Source: Silurus meridionalis (taxonomy: Eukaryota; Chordata; Actinopteri; Siluriformes; Siluridae). From it: a DNA stretch of 64,000 nucleotides. A program made the position numbers and the translations under genes. Each line of letters starts with the position of its first letter. Within the stretch, counting starts at the first letter, position 1. The notes beneath the pieces were generated by a model. The model was not told the origin of the DNA. It did no database searches and worked only from the letters and a program-made list of their open reading frames with translations. Below, in pieces: positions 1 to 64,000 of this stretch. Location: NCBI RefSeq assembly GCF_014805685.1, contig NC_060901.1, positions 20,777,405 through 20,841,404 of the forward strand. The letters are read 5' to 3'.

Positions 1-211
1 TTTCGACGTGATGAGAAAAGAGGCGACAAGAGACGAGAAAAGACACGAGACGATTCATTTGTCCCCTGGAATGTCCTCTGGTTCAGCTAATGGGTTTGTC
101 AGAGTGTTGTGCAAGAGCTAATCGCTCTGTGACTCATCAGTCCTGTTAGCAAACGTCCTTTCACTACATCTGTGTGCTTGTTTAACCCACAACACAATGC
201 AGCGCTTTACC

Positions 212-271
<60 letters not shown>

Positions 272-340
272 TCACTTCGCATTGTGCAATGTGACATCTT
301 TCCAATACATGTTCTCACGGCCCGTCTCACACACACACAC

Positions 341-640
341 ACATGGTACGGCCAAAAGTATGTGGACGCCCCACCAGAAGATTGCTATGTCCCTTTTTGA
401 GAATCTATTCATTCTTATGAGAAGCTCCACTCTTCTGGGAAGATGTTCCACTAGATTTTGTGGAAATTTGTGTAACAATGAATTCAGTGACTTTGTAAAG
501 TTCGGTATTGATGGAGGTGTGGAAGAGGTGAGGAGATCTGAAGTGGAGTTCACGTTCATCCCAATAGGGTTTGAGCTCTATAGGAGACCAGGGAAGATCT
601 TCCACACACATCTAACCCATCCTCAAGTGAGAGCAGAAGA
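341..640 (+). mobile_element. Inverted-repeat DNA transposon remnant
   Basis: Begins with GGCCAAAAGTATGTGGACGC and continues through the internal landmarks of this family (GATGTTCCACTAGATTTTGTGG; GAGCTCTATAGGAGACC; GATCTTCCACACACATCTAA). The right terminus is lost. Length and lack of coding capacity suggest a non-autonomous element. Confidence 0.7.
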
Positions 641-931
641 TAAAATTGCAGATTTTCCTCTCTTCCTCGACCCCTTTTATATTCCTCCTGCCGAGTGGAG
701 GTATCGTTTGCTCCTGTAGGAGTTTACGGGGACGTAGCGTGGGTGTCCGGGTGAGCGCGAGCCGTGGAGTGAGCTACAGGAGCTGCTGGTTAGGGAAAGG
801 ACGCAGCTGTTCACCGTCAGGCGCCAGACGATTCCTCTTTTCCTGACACGGCCAGACAACACAGCTTCTTATAGGTTATAGGTGAAACCAGAGCTCGGGG
901 TATTGAATTGTCTCTCATAGTCTCTGTCTGT

Positions 932-1005
<74 letters not shown>

Positions 1006-1103
1006 AGGTTTGGCTCGATTCTGCATCAGTGTGCACCTGAAAAGATGTTTTGAATCATTAAATATTGTAAAAAATAAATAATTAGCTAAACTGTTCCATT
1101 GTT

Positions 1104-1176
<73 letters not shown>

Positions 1177-1924
1177 GGGTGTATTTTTTAACATGCGGAA
1201 CCGAAATACAATCTGTGTTTCCTCAGGAACGTATTAAGTGGCGGACCGTAAGTTCAGTCTCCGTCTCGCACTTCAAGAATCGCTCTTACAAGCAGAAAAT
1301 CCCGAGACGGACGAAGAGAATGAAGACATTTGTTAATGTCTGCAGAAATAAGTAGAAGATTCAAGTAGATCATATCTTTAGAAAATTAATGACCCAAATG
1401 TGGTTTAAGAAATGTAAAGTATTTAATAAAAAAATTTCAATTAATTGAATTAATTTTATTAATTTAATTATTATAATAATTGTTTTGCAGTCAATTTTTT
1501 TATTCTATTTTAAATTTTATATATTTTATTTTTGCATTAAATATTATATTAATATTATAACAATTTTACATTTTTTTTTATTTAAAAAATTGTTTATAAA
1601 ATGTAAACTGTTGATGTTCACAAATGTTTATAATAATAAACTGCGTGAATAAAAAAAAAAAAACGACAAGCAAAATTATGTTTTGCTAATATATATATAA
1701 TATACAGATGCACAAATGTAGGATTTCTGATGTTGGGCAAAGAAAAAAACCGCTGGTTAAAGGTCAGAGTTCGTGTTGGGTTTAGGGTCACACTCCAGAC
1801 AGAGAATGATGAGAGGGGATGAAACCTCTGCTTTCGACACCTCAAACAACCCTGATTAATAACGAGTAGATCAGCTGTGGAATTCAGTTCATCCTAAAAT
1901 GTGTTTAATACGGTGTGAGCTTTA

Positions 1925-2125
1925 CAGCAGGCCACTCGAGATCTTCCAGCCTATGATGGAACAGGTTTTGGGTCTCCTAGTCCAAGTGAAGAGGGAAAAA
2001 ATGTGTGCGCCTCCAATTTTGTGAGAAAAGTCGGTGTACCAATACTTTTGTAAACACGATTATGTTTAAAATTGTATATATTGCAAATCGCTCGGACGCT
2101 TCCCAGAAGAGTGGAGGTTCTCCGA
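1925..2125. mobile_element. Fragment of the same inverted-repeat transposon family
   Basis: Carries the family landmarks CACTCGAGATCTTCCA, GGGTCTCCTAGTCCAAGTGAAG and CCAATACTTTT. Degraded and rearranged. Confidence 0.55.
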
Positions 2126-2283
2126 GGTGTTGAAGGCAGCGGCTTATGAGAATAACATCTCCCTCTTCAGGTATGGAATTCAAAGCTGGGTGGTCCTCAC
2201 ATCTGCAAATCCGAAAGAAGACAGGTGAGTAAAGGGGGCGTGGCTACGTACTACAATTCCAGGAATCGGACGCGAATACCACC

Positions 2284-2575
2284 GGGTCGCCCAAAAGTAT
2301 TCGGACACATGATTTTTTTTTTTCACCCGTACTGCATGTGAACGTGAAAACCTGTTCCAGCTTGACGCAAAAGTGAAGATCCACAGGTTGGATGCATGTG
2401 GAAGATTTTGACCACCACCACCACCACCACCACCAGAGGCCTCCTCAACTCAGTACAGGAGTGAATGATATCTCACGAATCTAGTGGAAGATCTTCCCAG
2501 AAGAGTGGAGCTCATTATACGAGTGAATATAGCGAGCTTATGGTCGGGTGTCCACATACTTTTGGAATAGGGTTT
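2284..2575. mobile_element. Copy of inverted-repeat transposon with both ends
   Basis: Left end CCCAAAAGTATTCGGACAC and right end GGGTGTCCACATACTTTTGG are inverted matches. Inside are CTGTTCCAGCTTGACGC and TAGTGGAAGATCTTCCCAGA, with a (CCA)n interruption near 2410-2435. Confidence 0.65.
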
Positions 2576-2623
2576 TATCCAGGTGTACGTTTCACCCGTT
2601 TCTTGAATTGTGTTAATCGTTTT

Positions 2624-2672
<49 letters not shown>

Positions 2673-2759
2673 CTGAATCACCACCACGTCTCCATGCTGT
2701 TGTTTGCTCCCTAGAGGGACGTAGTCTTTTAAAGACTTACAGTAACTGAAACATCTACA

Positions 2760-2818
<59 letters not shown>

Positions 2819-3277
2819 CTGCTCTCTCGTGTTCTCTTGCTCTTTTTTTTCCTGTCCCTGGTGTGTTTTGTTCGCTCTGGCACTAGATCAAAGGCAGCTC
2901 GACGATATCACCCATGGGCATGGAAACGGAGTGTGTATGTGTGTGTGTGAGAGAGAGACAGAGAAAGAGAGACCTCTCATTAAGTAAACTCTATTTAATG
3001 TGGGTGCAGTTTAGGAGCGTAGCATTTACACGGACCCCCACCCTCTTCTCCTCCCCTCTATCCTCCTTTCTCTTTCTCTTTTCTTTCTTTGGTCTCATCG
3101 CTCCGGCGGAGGAACGCAGAACTTTTAAGGCGCTCTTTTTATCCAGGAGGAACGAGAAAAGACACAGAGCAAGGAGTTAAGCAGAACTTGTCTTCATACG
3201 AGCTTCCACAAGCATTAAAACACCTAATACTGCAGCAGAAAATAACTGCTCTGGAGCGTTCTCCTGCGTCTGAGAAG

Positions 3278-3370
3278 ATCAGGTCCACAAAAGTATATGG
3301 ACACCTCAATGTGCTTCTGATCGAAACAGTTCCACATTAAATCTCCATTCGCTCTTATAATAAACTCCAA
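3278..3370 (+). mobile_element. Left-end fragment of the inverted-repeat transposon
   Basis: Reads CCACAAAAGTATATGGACACC followed by the family sequence up to TCTTATAATAAACTCCA. Confidence 0.5.
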
Positions 3371-3436
3371 TTAAATTCAAATATATATCATTTGTGGGCT
3401 AAAGAGTAGGATAGAGTATCACCTGTGTGTGTGTGT

Positions 3437-3498
<62 letters not shown>

Positions 3499-3635
3499 TG
3501 CACACCTGTCAGTTTGATTTACGTTTTGATTTTACGCTTCAGGCCCGAGGGAGTCGTGATGCTTTACGTAGCTGAAGCAGAGCAGACGCATACTTCAAAG
3601 TACTCACACTCTCTTTTTCCCCATTCAGCTTTCAC

Positions 3636-3685
<50 letters not shown>

Positions 3686-3813
3686 CACACACACACACAC
3701 GCATGCATGCACGCTTATTCACATAAAGAAAACGACACTATTAGACATCACAGTATCACGTTAGAGCCTGCTTTTAAATCTGTAAACACACGTGCACGTG
3801 TGTGAAGAAAGAG

Positions 3814-3849
<36 letters not shown>

Positions 3850-4081
3850 TCAGGTGTGTCTCAAGTGTATCGTTTCTATTCAATTAATACCTGCGGTTTC
3901 ACACCCGTCGAACCCTGAAGTCACGCGACTCCAACAGGATAAAAAGCAGTGTGTTTGTAACATGGTTGGTCCGTGACGTCCGAGTGCACCTCAGATCAGA
4001 CTGTCTGACTCTGTCTCGTTCAGACAACCCTGAAGCTTCAGCGGAGAGGACTCCAACATGTCTCTCTTCAATCTGTAAAGG

Positions 4082-4416
4082 TTCTGATGATGATGATCAT
4101 GTCTAATACACATCACTTCAATATGCAACCTCGGATCAGACTGTTCTCATCACTGGAGCTGTATATATTAGATTAGATTAAATTGTCATTGTGCAGAGTA
4201 CAGAGCCAGTGAAATGCATGATGTCTAATCTAGCACATCTTTTTAATCTATATACTTGTATGCTTTGATGATGTCTAATCTAACATATATCGTTTTGTTT
4301 TGTGTATGTTTTCGCAATGTCTAATCTATCGTATCCCTTCAGTCTGGGGGCTTTGCTGATCATTTTATATGTATATAATATCTAATCTAACACATTCCTT
4401 TAATATGTGCTGGCTG

Positions 4417-4448
<32 letters not shown>

Positions 4449-4572
4449 TCTAATCTGACGCATATCTTTTTAATTTCTATATTTTGATGATGATGATATT
4501 AAAGTCTAATCTAACCGATATCTCTTTATTCTATATATGTTTTGCTGATGATGATGACGATGATGATGATTT
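4082..4572. repeat. Long-unit tandem repeat with GATGAT core
   Basis: The phrase ATGTCTAATCTA recurs at intervals of roughly 60-75 bp, followed by variable CACATCTTTTTAAT text and (GAT)n runs. About six or seven degenerate units. Confidence 0.75.
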
Positions 4573-4924
4573 TCAGTATCTCCTATAGATTTTATATGGA
4601 TTGGGGATCTTGTGACTGAACCACACCATGACTTTGGTGACCTGTGGCAGAAGGCGGAGTCTTCCTGGAACAGACCACGCCCATCAGGGTGAAAATTGAT
4701 AACAGGATAAAAGTAAGGAGCGACGTACTGATTATATTTTTGACCGTATCGTACCTGATCATTAGGGTTTTTTTTATTGTTCATGATTATGTGTAAAATG
4801 TGGAGAGAAAACATGCAGTGCTGCACTTTATCGGTAAAAAAAAAGATGAAAGAAATGTTAAAATCACGATAATAATAAATAAATGGGGTAAAATTATATA
4901 TTATATATATTATATATAACAAAA

Positions 4925-5180
4925 CTGCATTAAAATCACACAAAAAAATCATTTAAAATCACATTAAATCACATTTAAAATAACATTAAATCACATTAAA
5001 AATCATATTTAAACTCACATTAAATCACATTAAAAATCACATTAAATCACATTAAATCACATTAAAAATCATATTTCAAATCACATTAAATCACATTAAA
5101 AATCACATTAAATCACATTAAAAATCACATTTAAAATCACATTAAAAATTACATTAAATTCCATAAAAAATCACATTGAA
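4925..5180. repeat. AT-rich minisatellite (ATCACATTAAA units)
   Basis: Repeated AATCACATTAAA phrases, 11-14 bp each with drift, over about 255 bp. No coding potential. Confidence 0.8.
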
Positions 5181-5829
5181 AAGAATTTGTGTTTAAAAAC
5201 TAATTGCATTTAAAGATGATCTGATAATGAATCATCATGTAAAAACTAATAAAAAATAAATTAATTGTGCACAAATTACACACAAAAAATCAATAAAATC
5301 TAAATTGTATGTCCTTAAAATAAAAAACACACTCTATAAATGTGTGAAGGCGGGTGTGTAATTGTAACGTTGTGAGGACTGAACTAAAAAAGTGAACCGG
5401 TTTGATATTTTTTATCCTTGCTATAGGATTGTAATAACAGTGTGACACTGTTCACGTGACTACGCGGATGTGTGTTTTTCCTCCTCCTCTCCTGATTTAT
5501 TGAGTAAACAAGTGAAACGTCATCCATCATCGTGCCGCTCGTTTATTTGCATGCTTTTGCATTTTAAATCAATCACGATCTCGGATAACTGAAATTCCAC
5601 CTCCGTTTGATCAGACGTACCCCTGGCGTCAAGGCCAGGTGCAAAGGAAATGGCCCAGGGGTAAGTGGGTTGGTGGGTTGGTGGGCGGGACTTCCTGTCT
5701 CATCCTTTTAGGAATCTGTCAATCAAAGCATAAATCAGTGTAGCGTCAGAAAGGACAAGGGGAGTTGTAGATGAAGGTCTCAGGAATGCATGTCTACACC
5801 TGAAGATCCTCCTCGAACTGCAAAATGTG

Positions 5830-6105
5830 GGCAGAGGTTTGTGGACTCCTGACCATCAGATCCCATTTCACATTTAGTCTCAAATTGTGAATATAATAAG
5901 CTACATTTTTCTGACACAAGTGTGTGAGTAAAGTGATGTAGGTGAAGGTGGTGTTCACATTCATCCAAATAGGATTGGAGCTCTATAGCAGGCCACTGAA
6001 GATCTCCCACACACATCCAACCCATGAAAAGCAGATCTTCATGGTCCTGGATTTGTGCCCAGAAGCTTTGTCATGCTGGAGTTACAGGTTTGGGTCTTCG
6101 CATCC
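5830..6105. mobile_element. Inverted-repeat transposon fragment
   Basis: Carries AGAGGTTTGTGGACTCCTGA, GAGCTCTATAGCAGGCCACT, GATCTCCCACACACATCCAA and TGTCATGCTGGAGTTACAGG, all family landmarks. Confidence 0.6.
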
Positions 6106-6437
6106 ATAGACGTTCTATACGTGCTATATAGAACGTAGAACCTTATAAAATCTGGGAGACCTTTTCCACCAATCAGAACAAAGAATTCAGATCCCGTGTG
6201 TCAGCTAACGCTTGGTCATTCTGTAGTGTTTAGAACAGTGTGAGCTTCATTCCCACCTTTAAACGAGTCTTTAATGAATTCATTACAGATTAATAGATTG
6301 GTGTTTTATACGGTGTGGGAGTTCACACACACACACACACACACACACACGCCAGTGAAACGCTGAAGGTCTGGAGGCCATGCTGAGGGTCGTAAAGTTC
6401 TAAACGCAACTGGTCCGACAGTCTGTACATTCAAAAA

Positions 6438-6493
<56 letters not shown>

Positions 6494-6705
6494 CAGCAGC
6501 TGCAAGCCATTTTCTCCCTTCCCAAAGCTTCTTATGAGGCCAACAGTGCAGTGGCGTGCACACTTATACACACACTTATACACACACACACGTACGTTAC
6601 ATAACACACAGACTATTCGAAAATTTACTTTTTTTCCCCCAAATCATTTGCATTGTTGTGAGCATAGATGCTCTCATACAGATATACTCTGTTTTGAACC
6701 TGAAC

Positions 6706-6741
<36 letters not shown>

Positions 6742-7687
6742 TCTCCTGAGTGTAAGTGTATGGATTAGTACAGAATTGCAGGTTCCTAAAACCCACACTG
6801 CTGCTTTGGGTTTAATTACAGAGCACAGTGTGTACAGCTGTAACCAGGCAGCGTCGTTCATAGCTGAGCCGAGCTGAGCCGAGCTGAACCAGGTCACCAA
6901 TGACTATCACAGCTTCATGTCATCACTGAGTTTTTTTTTTAAATATATATTTATATATTATCTAAAGCTGCTCTGAAAGTCCTGCATGGCGCTCAGTGAA
7001 TTGTCAATATGCTTCCCATTTCTGGGGTTAGAGAGACCTCTAGGGACAGCACAAGGAACTACACACTAATGACGTAATCAGGCAGAACTGGAGCATTCAG
7101 ACCCAGTAGGGGTATTTCTTTGAACCCTAGAGGGGTTGGAACAGGTGGATTTGAGACATGAGAAGGGTTTGGGATATTAATGAGTAAAAATTAGCATTTA
7201 GGTCGTCGTTAGTGAATTGCTCTGAATAATGCAGAAGCTGTAGTGGGTGTGGCGACCCAGTTTAATTAATTAATAACTAAAAGTCAAATAAGAATTGTAT
7301 TTTGTAATAATTATAAAAATTAATAATTAATATAATTCATTAAAAAAAAAATCATATCACCCCAATAAACCCCTAATAGTTTTAGTTTATTGTTATAGAA
7401 TTATATTTATGATTAATTCTTAAAATAAAATTAATAAACAATTTAATTCTTATGAATATATTAATGACGATCTATTATGATGTAAAATATATACATTAAA
7501 TAAATATATTACCTTCATCAGAAACCAAAGTCCCACCCACATCCATTTTTATTTGCTCATAAGACTAAAGCTTTTTAAAAAAAAAAAAAAATTGTCTTTT
7601 TTTTGTATTTGTTTCATCGTTTCCTCTCAGACCATCACCTTCAGAACAATAAGAACTTCCTTCACTCCACAGTTTGCATGTAACTGT

Positions 7688-7693
7688 TTTATT
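7688..7693 (-). terminator. Candidate DDX1 polyadenylation signal
   Basis: On the minus strand this reads AATAAA, about 110 nt downstream of the DDX1 stop. A second AATAAA lies at 7553-7548 and an ATTAAA at 7764-7759. A short 3' UTR is plausible for DDX1, but which signal is used cannot be told from sequence. Confidence 0.5.
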
Positions 7694-7802
7694 GTGATTA
7701 AACGGAACATTTTCTTACCATCTGTGAAAGTAAACTCATAATTTCGTAATGATTTCCTTTTAATTATGTGTCATTAAACCATAAGTAGTGAAGAAGTGAA
7801 GC

Positions 7803-16107
<8,305 letters not shown>

Positions 16108-16613
16108 GATCACAGCCACACACCAACAGCGGAAGTGACGTGTACACTGCCGCGGCCCTGCTTCTAACAGCTGTCAAAGTGTCTGAAAGAAATGTCCGTG
16201 TGCAACACACAACCGCCGAACTTTAGTTCCAGATGTGTTTTCTTTTTTCTCCTGTGTATGTGTGAAGGAGAGACAATATGATGTCTGTGAATATTTTATA
16301 AAAACTTTCAGATTTATAAAGGAATAAATACGAATAAAACAAACTAGAATACAAGCAGCCAGAGTGTCTGGAATTTTGTCCGTTTACAACACACAACCGT
16401 CAAACTTTAGTTCCTAAATCTTTTATGGAGATAATAAAATGTTTCTGAATATAAGGTGGAATGATTAACTATTGAATTAACAACTATAGTTTTAATGTCT
16501 AAAGTAAAATAAAACAATAATAATTAACCCTTTCTGCATTACAGCGGTCCGGACTGACTTGAGATCTCGCACCTCGCGTAGTTTGACGCATGCGCAGGTG
16601 CGTTTGATTAAAG
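16108..16613. promoter_or_regulatory. DDX1/NBAS bidirectional promoter
   Basis: Only about 506 bp separate the divergent start codons. Visible motifs: an ETS-type CGGAAGTG at 16130-16137 running into a CRE-like TGACGT (16136-16141); an NRF1-like CGCATGCGCA at 16587-16596; and AAGATGGCGGC at 16611-16621, which fits the YY1 consensus and overlaps the NBAS ATG. No TATA box is placed convincingly for either gene. An imperfect ~53-bp direct repeat (16178-16230 and 16362-16414) lies within it. ETS, NRF1 and YY1 motifs are typical of TATA-less housekeeping bidirectional promoters. Binding is inferred. Confidence 0.75.
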
Positions 16614-60800
<44,187 letters not shown>

Positions 60801-60987
60801 GTAAGAACACACACACACACACACACACACAGATTCAGGGATCAGTTGAGGAGGGAAAGAGATTGATAGAGGGAAGGGGGAGATGGAGAAAGGCAGAGAA
60901 AGAAGAAGAGATTGATGGAGAAAAAGGGAAGAGAAGAAAAAGAGAGCAGAGTACAATAGAGCAAAATGTAAGAGAGACTTTAATAAT

Positions 60988-61034
<47 letters not shown>

Positions 61035-61183
61035 GATAGGGGTGTATGTCGGGGGTACAAACATTTGCACTTAACTGTAATCTAATCTGTGATCCATTTC
61101 AAATAATTAAATAATAATAATTAACTAATCAGATAATTATACAAAATAAATAATTAAAAACAAACCAGAATCGCACGCACGTG

Positions 61184-61214
<31 letters not shown>

Positions 61215-61826
61215 GCTCTCTCTCTCTCTCCCTCTCTCTCCCTTCCTCCCTCCCTCCCTCTCTCTTTCCCTTCCTCCCTCGTTTTCTCTTGTTTATGTGA
61301 CTGTGATTGTTTTGATTTATTCCTGTATAAACACGTCTCAGCAGCGTCTCAGCACCGTCTCCTCTCTACAGCAGATTAAGCGTGTAAACCAGTTACCTCG
61401 TGTGATTTTCTTTCTCTCTCTCTTTCCTTCCCTTCGAGGCTCACTCTGTTCTCATTAGCATGCAGGAGCATTTGTTTTCCTCCCTCTTTCTCTCTCTCGC
61501 GCTCTCTCTCTTTCTCTCTGCATTACATCCTGAAACAAGGAAACGCTTTTTATAATCTCCCTTTAATTCATCTGCACACTTCATATCTGCAGCCCTGAAT
61601 TCCACCACAGGCTCCGCTGCCAAACCTCTTCATTTACACTCAAACTTCTCCTTTTCTTTTCTTTTTTTTTTATTCCCTTTTCTTGATTTTCTTTTCGCTT
61701 TGTTTGTTTGAACAAAATGGTCTCGTTACAGCCAAGGAAACGCAAACGCGTAAATATTTGCCGCACTGCGATTATTTCCAGCGGCAAACGTGACGACACA
61801 CGTGGGTTTTTTGTTGTTGTTGCAAA

Positions 61827-62039
61827 CACTGTATGGCCAAAAGTTTGTGGACACCTGACCGTTGCTATGTGCGTATTTACTCTTATTATAAACTCCATTC
61901 TTCCGGGAAGATGTTCTACTAGATTTGATACTGGAGGTGAGGAGTTGAAGAGACCTGGAGTTGGGGATCCAGTTAATTTCGAGAAGAACCACATACAGGT
62001 GGAGAAGTCAGGGGTCCGAATACTTTTGGCCAGATAGTG
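61827..62039. mobile_element. 213-bp inverted-repeat transposon with intact termini
   Basis: Left terminus CACTGTATGGCCAAAAGTTTG and right terminus, read in reverse, CACTATCTGGCCAAAAGTATT: inverted repeats of about 25 bp with few mismatches. It is an internally deleted version of the ~445-bp family and defines the element's true ends (CACTRTMTGGCC). A target-site duplication is not clear. Confidence 0.8.
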
Positions 62040-62123
62040 AATTTTTCCTTGTTGTGTAATCAGGGTTAATTAACAATTAATGTGCCTTAATAGGTGTAAA
62101 ATATTATCCTTTAAGAGACCATG

Positions 62124-62169
<46 letters not shown>

Positions 62170-63170
62170 CATTGCCCTTCCTACATCTCTTTCTATCTCT
62201 TTTCCTGCTCTCTTTCTCTCTCAATCTTTCTCTTTCCCTCTCACAGCCTCCATCACTCTCTCTCCTGTTACCTCTTTCTATCTCTCTCTCTCTCTCTCTC
62301 AGCATCTTTCTTCCCTCCTCTCTCTCTCTCTTTCTCTCTCATCTCAATCTATTTCTCTCCTTTCTCAATCTCTCACCATCTTCCTTTATTTCCCTCTCTT
62401 AGCTTTAATATCTCCCTCTTTCCCCCTCCATCTCACTCTCCCTCCCTCCCTCCCTCCCTCCCTCCCTCTCTCTCTCCCTCTCTGGCCTGAGGGAAGTGTT
62501 CCTGCAGCGAGTGAAGTGCCATCCATTAAACATGAACAGAAGCCTACAGAGATTTTCCTTCAGAGCTCTTTAGGTTCCTAACGTTCCCAGAAAGTTTCCT
62601 GTCTCTGTGTTTACGCTTCTTCTCGGCCTCAGCTTGTGTGATTAGAGAAGAAAGGTGGCGCGGGACAGCGGAGACGACGACGACTTGTTCATCTTTTGTT
62701 CTACACATTGTTTGAATTTTTTCCCTCTCTTTCTTTCCCCTTTTTTTCTCTTCCACTATGGGAGTGAACCCTGATGAACCCAACAGCCAGAGCAGGTCCG
62801 TGGTGTAATTTATTAATAGCTCAGCCCTGTACAACATTCCCACTTGTCGGAATCGGAGCGCAGTTTCCAGAAATCTGTTCATCTTTCATTTAGAGAAGGA
62901 AAAAAAAAGACACAGACATTAAATATAGATGGTCCAAGAGTTCAGTCCCCGTCCCCCAAACAAATAATCAGCAGTGTTTCAGAGATGAAGGGATGAAACA
63001 TGACCAGATGATGACAACTCACATTCACTCAGTTTGGTGGGAATTGTGGCTCATTATCGTTTCCATAGCGACGACTTAATGTAATGAGACTTTTTATTTT
63101 ATTTTTTATGGAGTCTCCAGTTCCAGCATACTAAGACTAGGCAAGACTACGGCAAAATACAGAGGGAACA

Positions 63171-63203
<33 letters not shown>

Positions 63204-63358
63204 CAGACAGAAAAAAACTGTTTTTTAAAGAGAGACAGAAGACATGTAGATAGAGAGACTGTGACTGAAAGTGAGACTGATGGAGAGTAACAAAGATTTA
63301 TAGAGAGAGACCGACCGACAAAGAGTCCTAAAGATAAAAAGACCGTTTATAGTAGAGC

Positions 63359-63360
<2 letters not shown>

Positions 63361-63416
<56 letters not shown>

Positions 63417-63930
63417 GGTTGTGACTGAAAGGCTGGAAGAGACAGACGGAGTACTAGAGGACAGACAGAGAGACTCTGTGAGAGGGAGACAGAGAGCCTG
63501 GTGGGGACAGAGACTAACAGAGTACTACACTCAGACAGAGACTGGTTCTGAGTGACAGATGATGCTAGTGACAGACAGACAGACTGCTCGAGGCAGACAG
63601 ACGGAGACAAATACAGAGAATGGTTCTGAGAGACAGATGGAGAATGCTAAAGCCAGACAGACAGAGAGTATGAGAGACTGGTAGAGGAAGACAGAGAGAC
63701 AGAGCGATACCAACAGTCTGGTAGAGACAGATAAACATAGACTAACAAAAACTTGTAGAGGCAGACAGACAGACAGAGACTGGTAGGGGCAGACAGACAG
63801 AGACTGGTAGGGGCAGACAGACAGAGACTGGTAGGGGCAGACAGACAGAGACTGGTAGGGGCAGACAGACAGAGACTGGTAGGGGCAGACAGACAGAGAC
63901 TGGTAGGGGCAGACAGACAGAGACTGATGA
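63361..63930. repeat. (GACA)n and a 24-bp GACA-derived minisatellite
   Basis: A pure (GACA)n at about 63366-63417, then looser GACAGACAG text, then about seven copies of a 24-bp unit AGACTGGTAGGGGCAGACAG at about 63755-63925. Confidence 0.92.
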
Positions 63931-64000
63931 GATACCAACAGTCTGGTAGAGACAGATAAACAGAGACTAACATAGAAACTGGTAAATGCAGACTGATAGA

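Larger units (their letters stand above)
1..7802. other. Intergenic DNA downstream of DDX1, no gene recognised
   Basis: No exon of a known protein family was recognised on either strand. Short ORFs here are microsatellite or transposon readings. Contents: (CA/TG)n at about 216-268, 914-1004, 2629-2670, 3424-3497, 3637-3700, 6320-6350 and 6439-6488; (TA)n at 1106-1173; (CT)n at 2762-2815; AT-rich DNA at 1380-1600 and 7255-7520; two tandem arrays at 4082-5180; and pieces of the short inverted-repeat transposon. Confidence 0.7.
60801..64000. other. NBAS intron 42 (runs off the window)
   Basis: (CA)n at 60808-60830, purine-rich DNA, (TG)n at 60991-61030, (CT)n-rich 61180-61270, the transposon at 61827-62039, (CA)n at 62126-62167, pyrimidine-rich 62170-62485, unique text 62490-63130, and GACA-type repeats to the end. 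The next NBAS exon was not found. Confidence 0.75.

Noticed and set aside
60801..64000. Further NBAS exons or a nested gene at the right end
   Set aside because: No text resembling the next human exon (LSTLEIEN) and no convincing frame. The region is repeats and unique intron DNA.

Overview
The window is vertebrate nuclear DNA from a teleost fish, possibly an ostariophysan such as a catfish (the lineage guess rests on repeat style only). The evidence is spliced genes with GT-AG introns, very abundant (TG)n/(CA)n, (CT)n and (TA)n microsatellites, a tRNA-derived SINE, a decayed Tc1-like transposase and many copies of a short inverted-repeat DNA transposon. No bacterial, viral or CRISPR-type system is present, and I found no undescribed gene system.

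Two genes account for all recognised coding sequence. DDX1 (minus strand, 7803-16107) is complete: 26 exons join in frame into 741 codons plus a stop, against 740 residues in human. NBAS (plus strand, from 16614) is 5'-complete: 42 exons ending at 60800 encode about 1,694 residues, and the last ~10 exons lie beyond the right edge. The genes are head-to-head, about 506 bp between start codons, the same arrangement as human 2p24 (NBAS-DDX1, with MYCN nearby). The shared promoter carries ETS/CRE, NRF1-like and YY1-like motifs. DDX1 is an RNA helicase acting in RNA processing and tRNA ligation. NBAS is a subunit of the NRZ (NBAS-RINT1-ZW10) ER tethering complex and is also linked to nonsense-mediated decay.

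Layout: 1-7802 is repeat-rich intergenic DNA below DDX1; 7803-16107 DDX1; 16108-16613 bidirectional promoter; 16614-60800 NBAS exons in long repeat-filled introns; 60801-64000 NBAS intron 42.

Most worth checking: (a) a ~1 kb tandem duplication containing NBAS exon 23, with breakpoints in (TG)n tracts and a frameshifted second exon copy; (b) single-base frameshifts in NBAS exons 39 and 42, more like sequence errors than decay; (c) DDX1 motif II reading DECD rather than DEAD; (d) (TG)n tracts abutting many splice acceptors; (e) a cluster of CTCF-like motifs in NBAS introns 8-9; (f) several minisatellites, some open on both strands over ~950 bp, which create long false ORFs.
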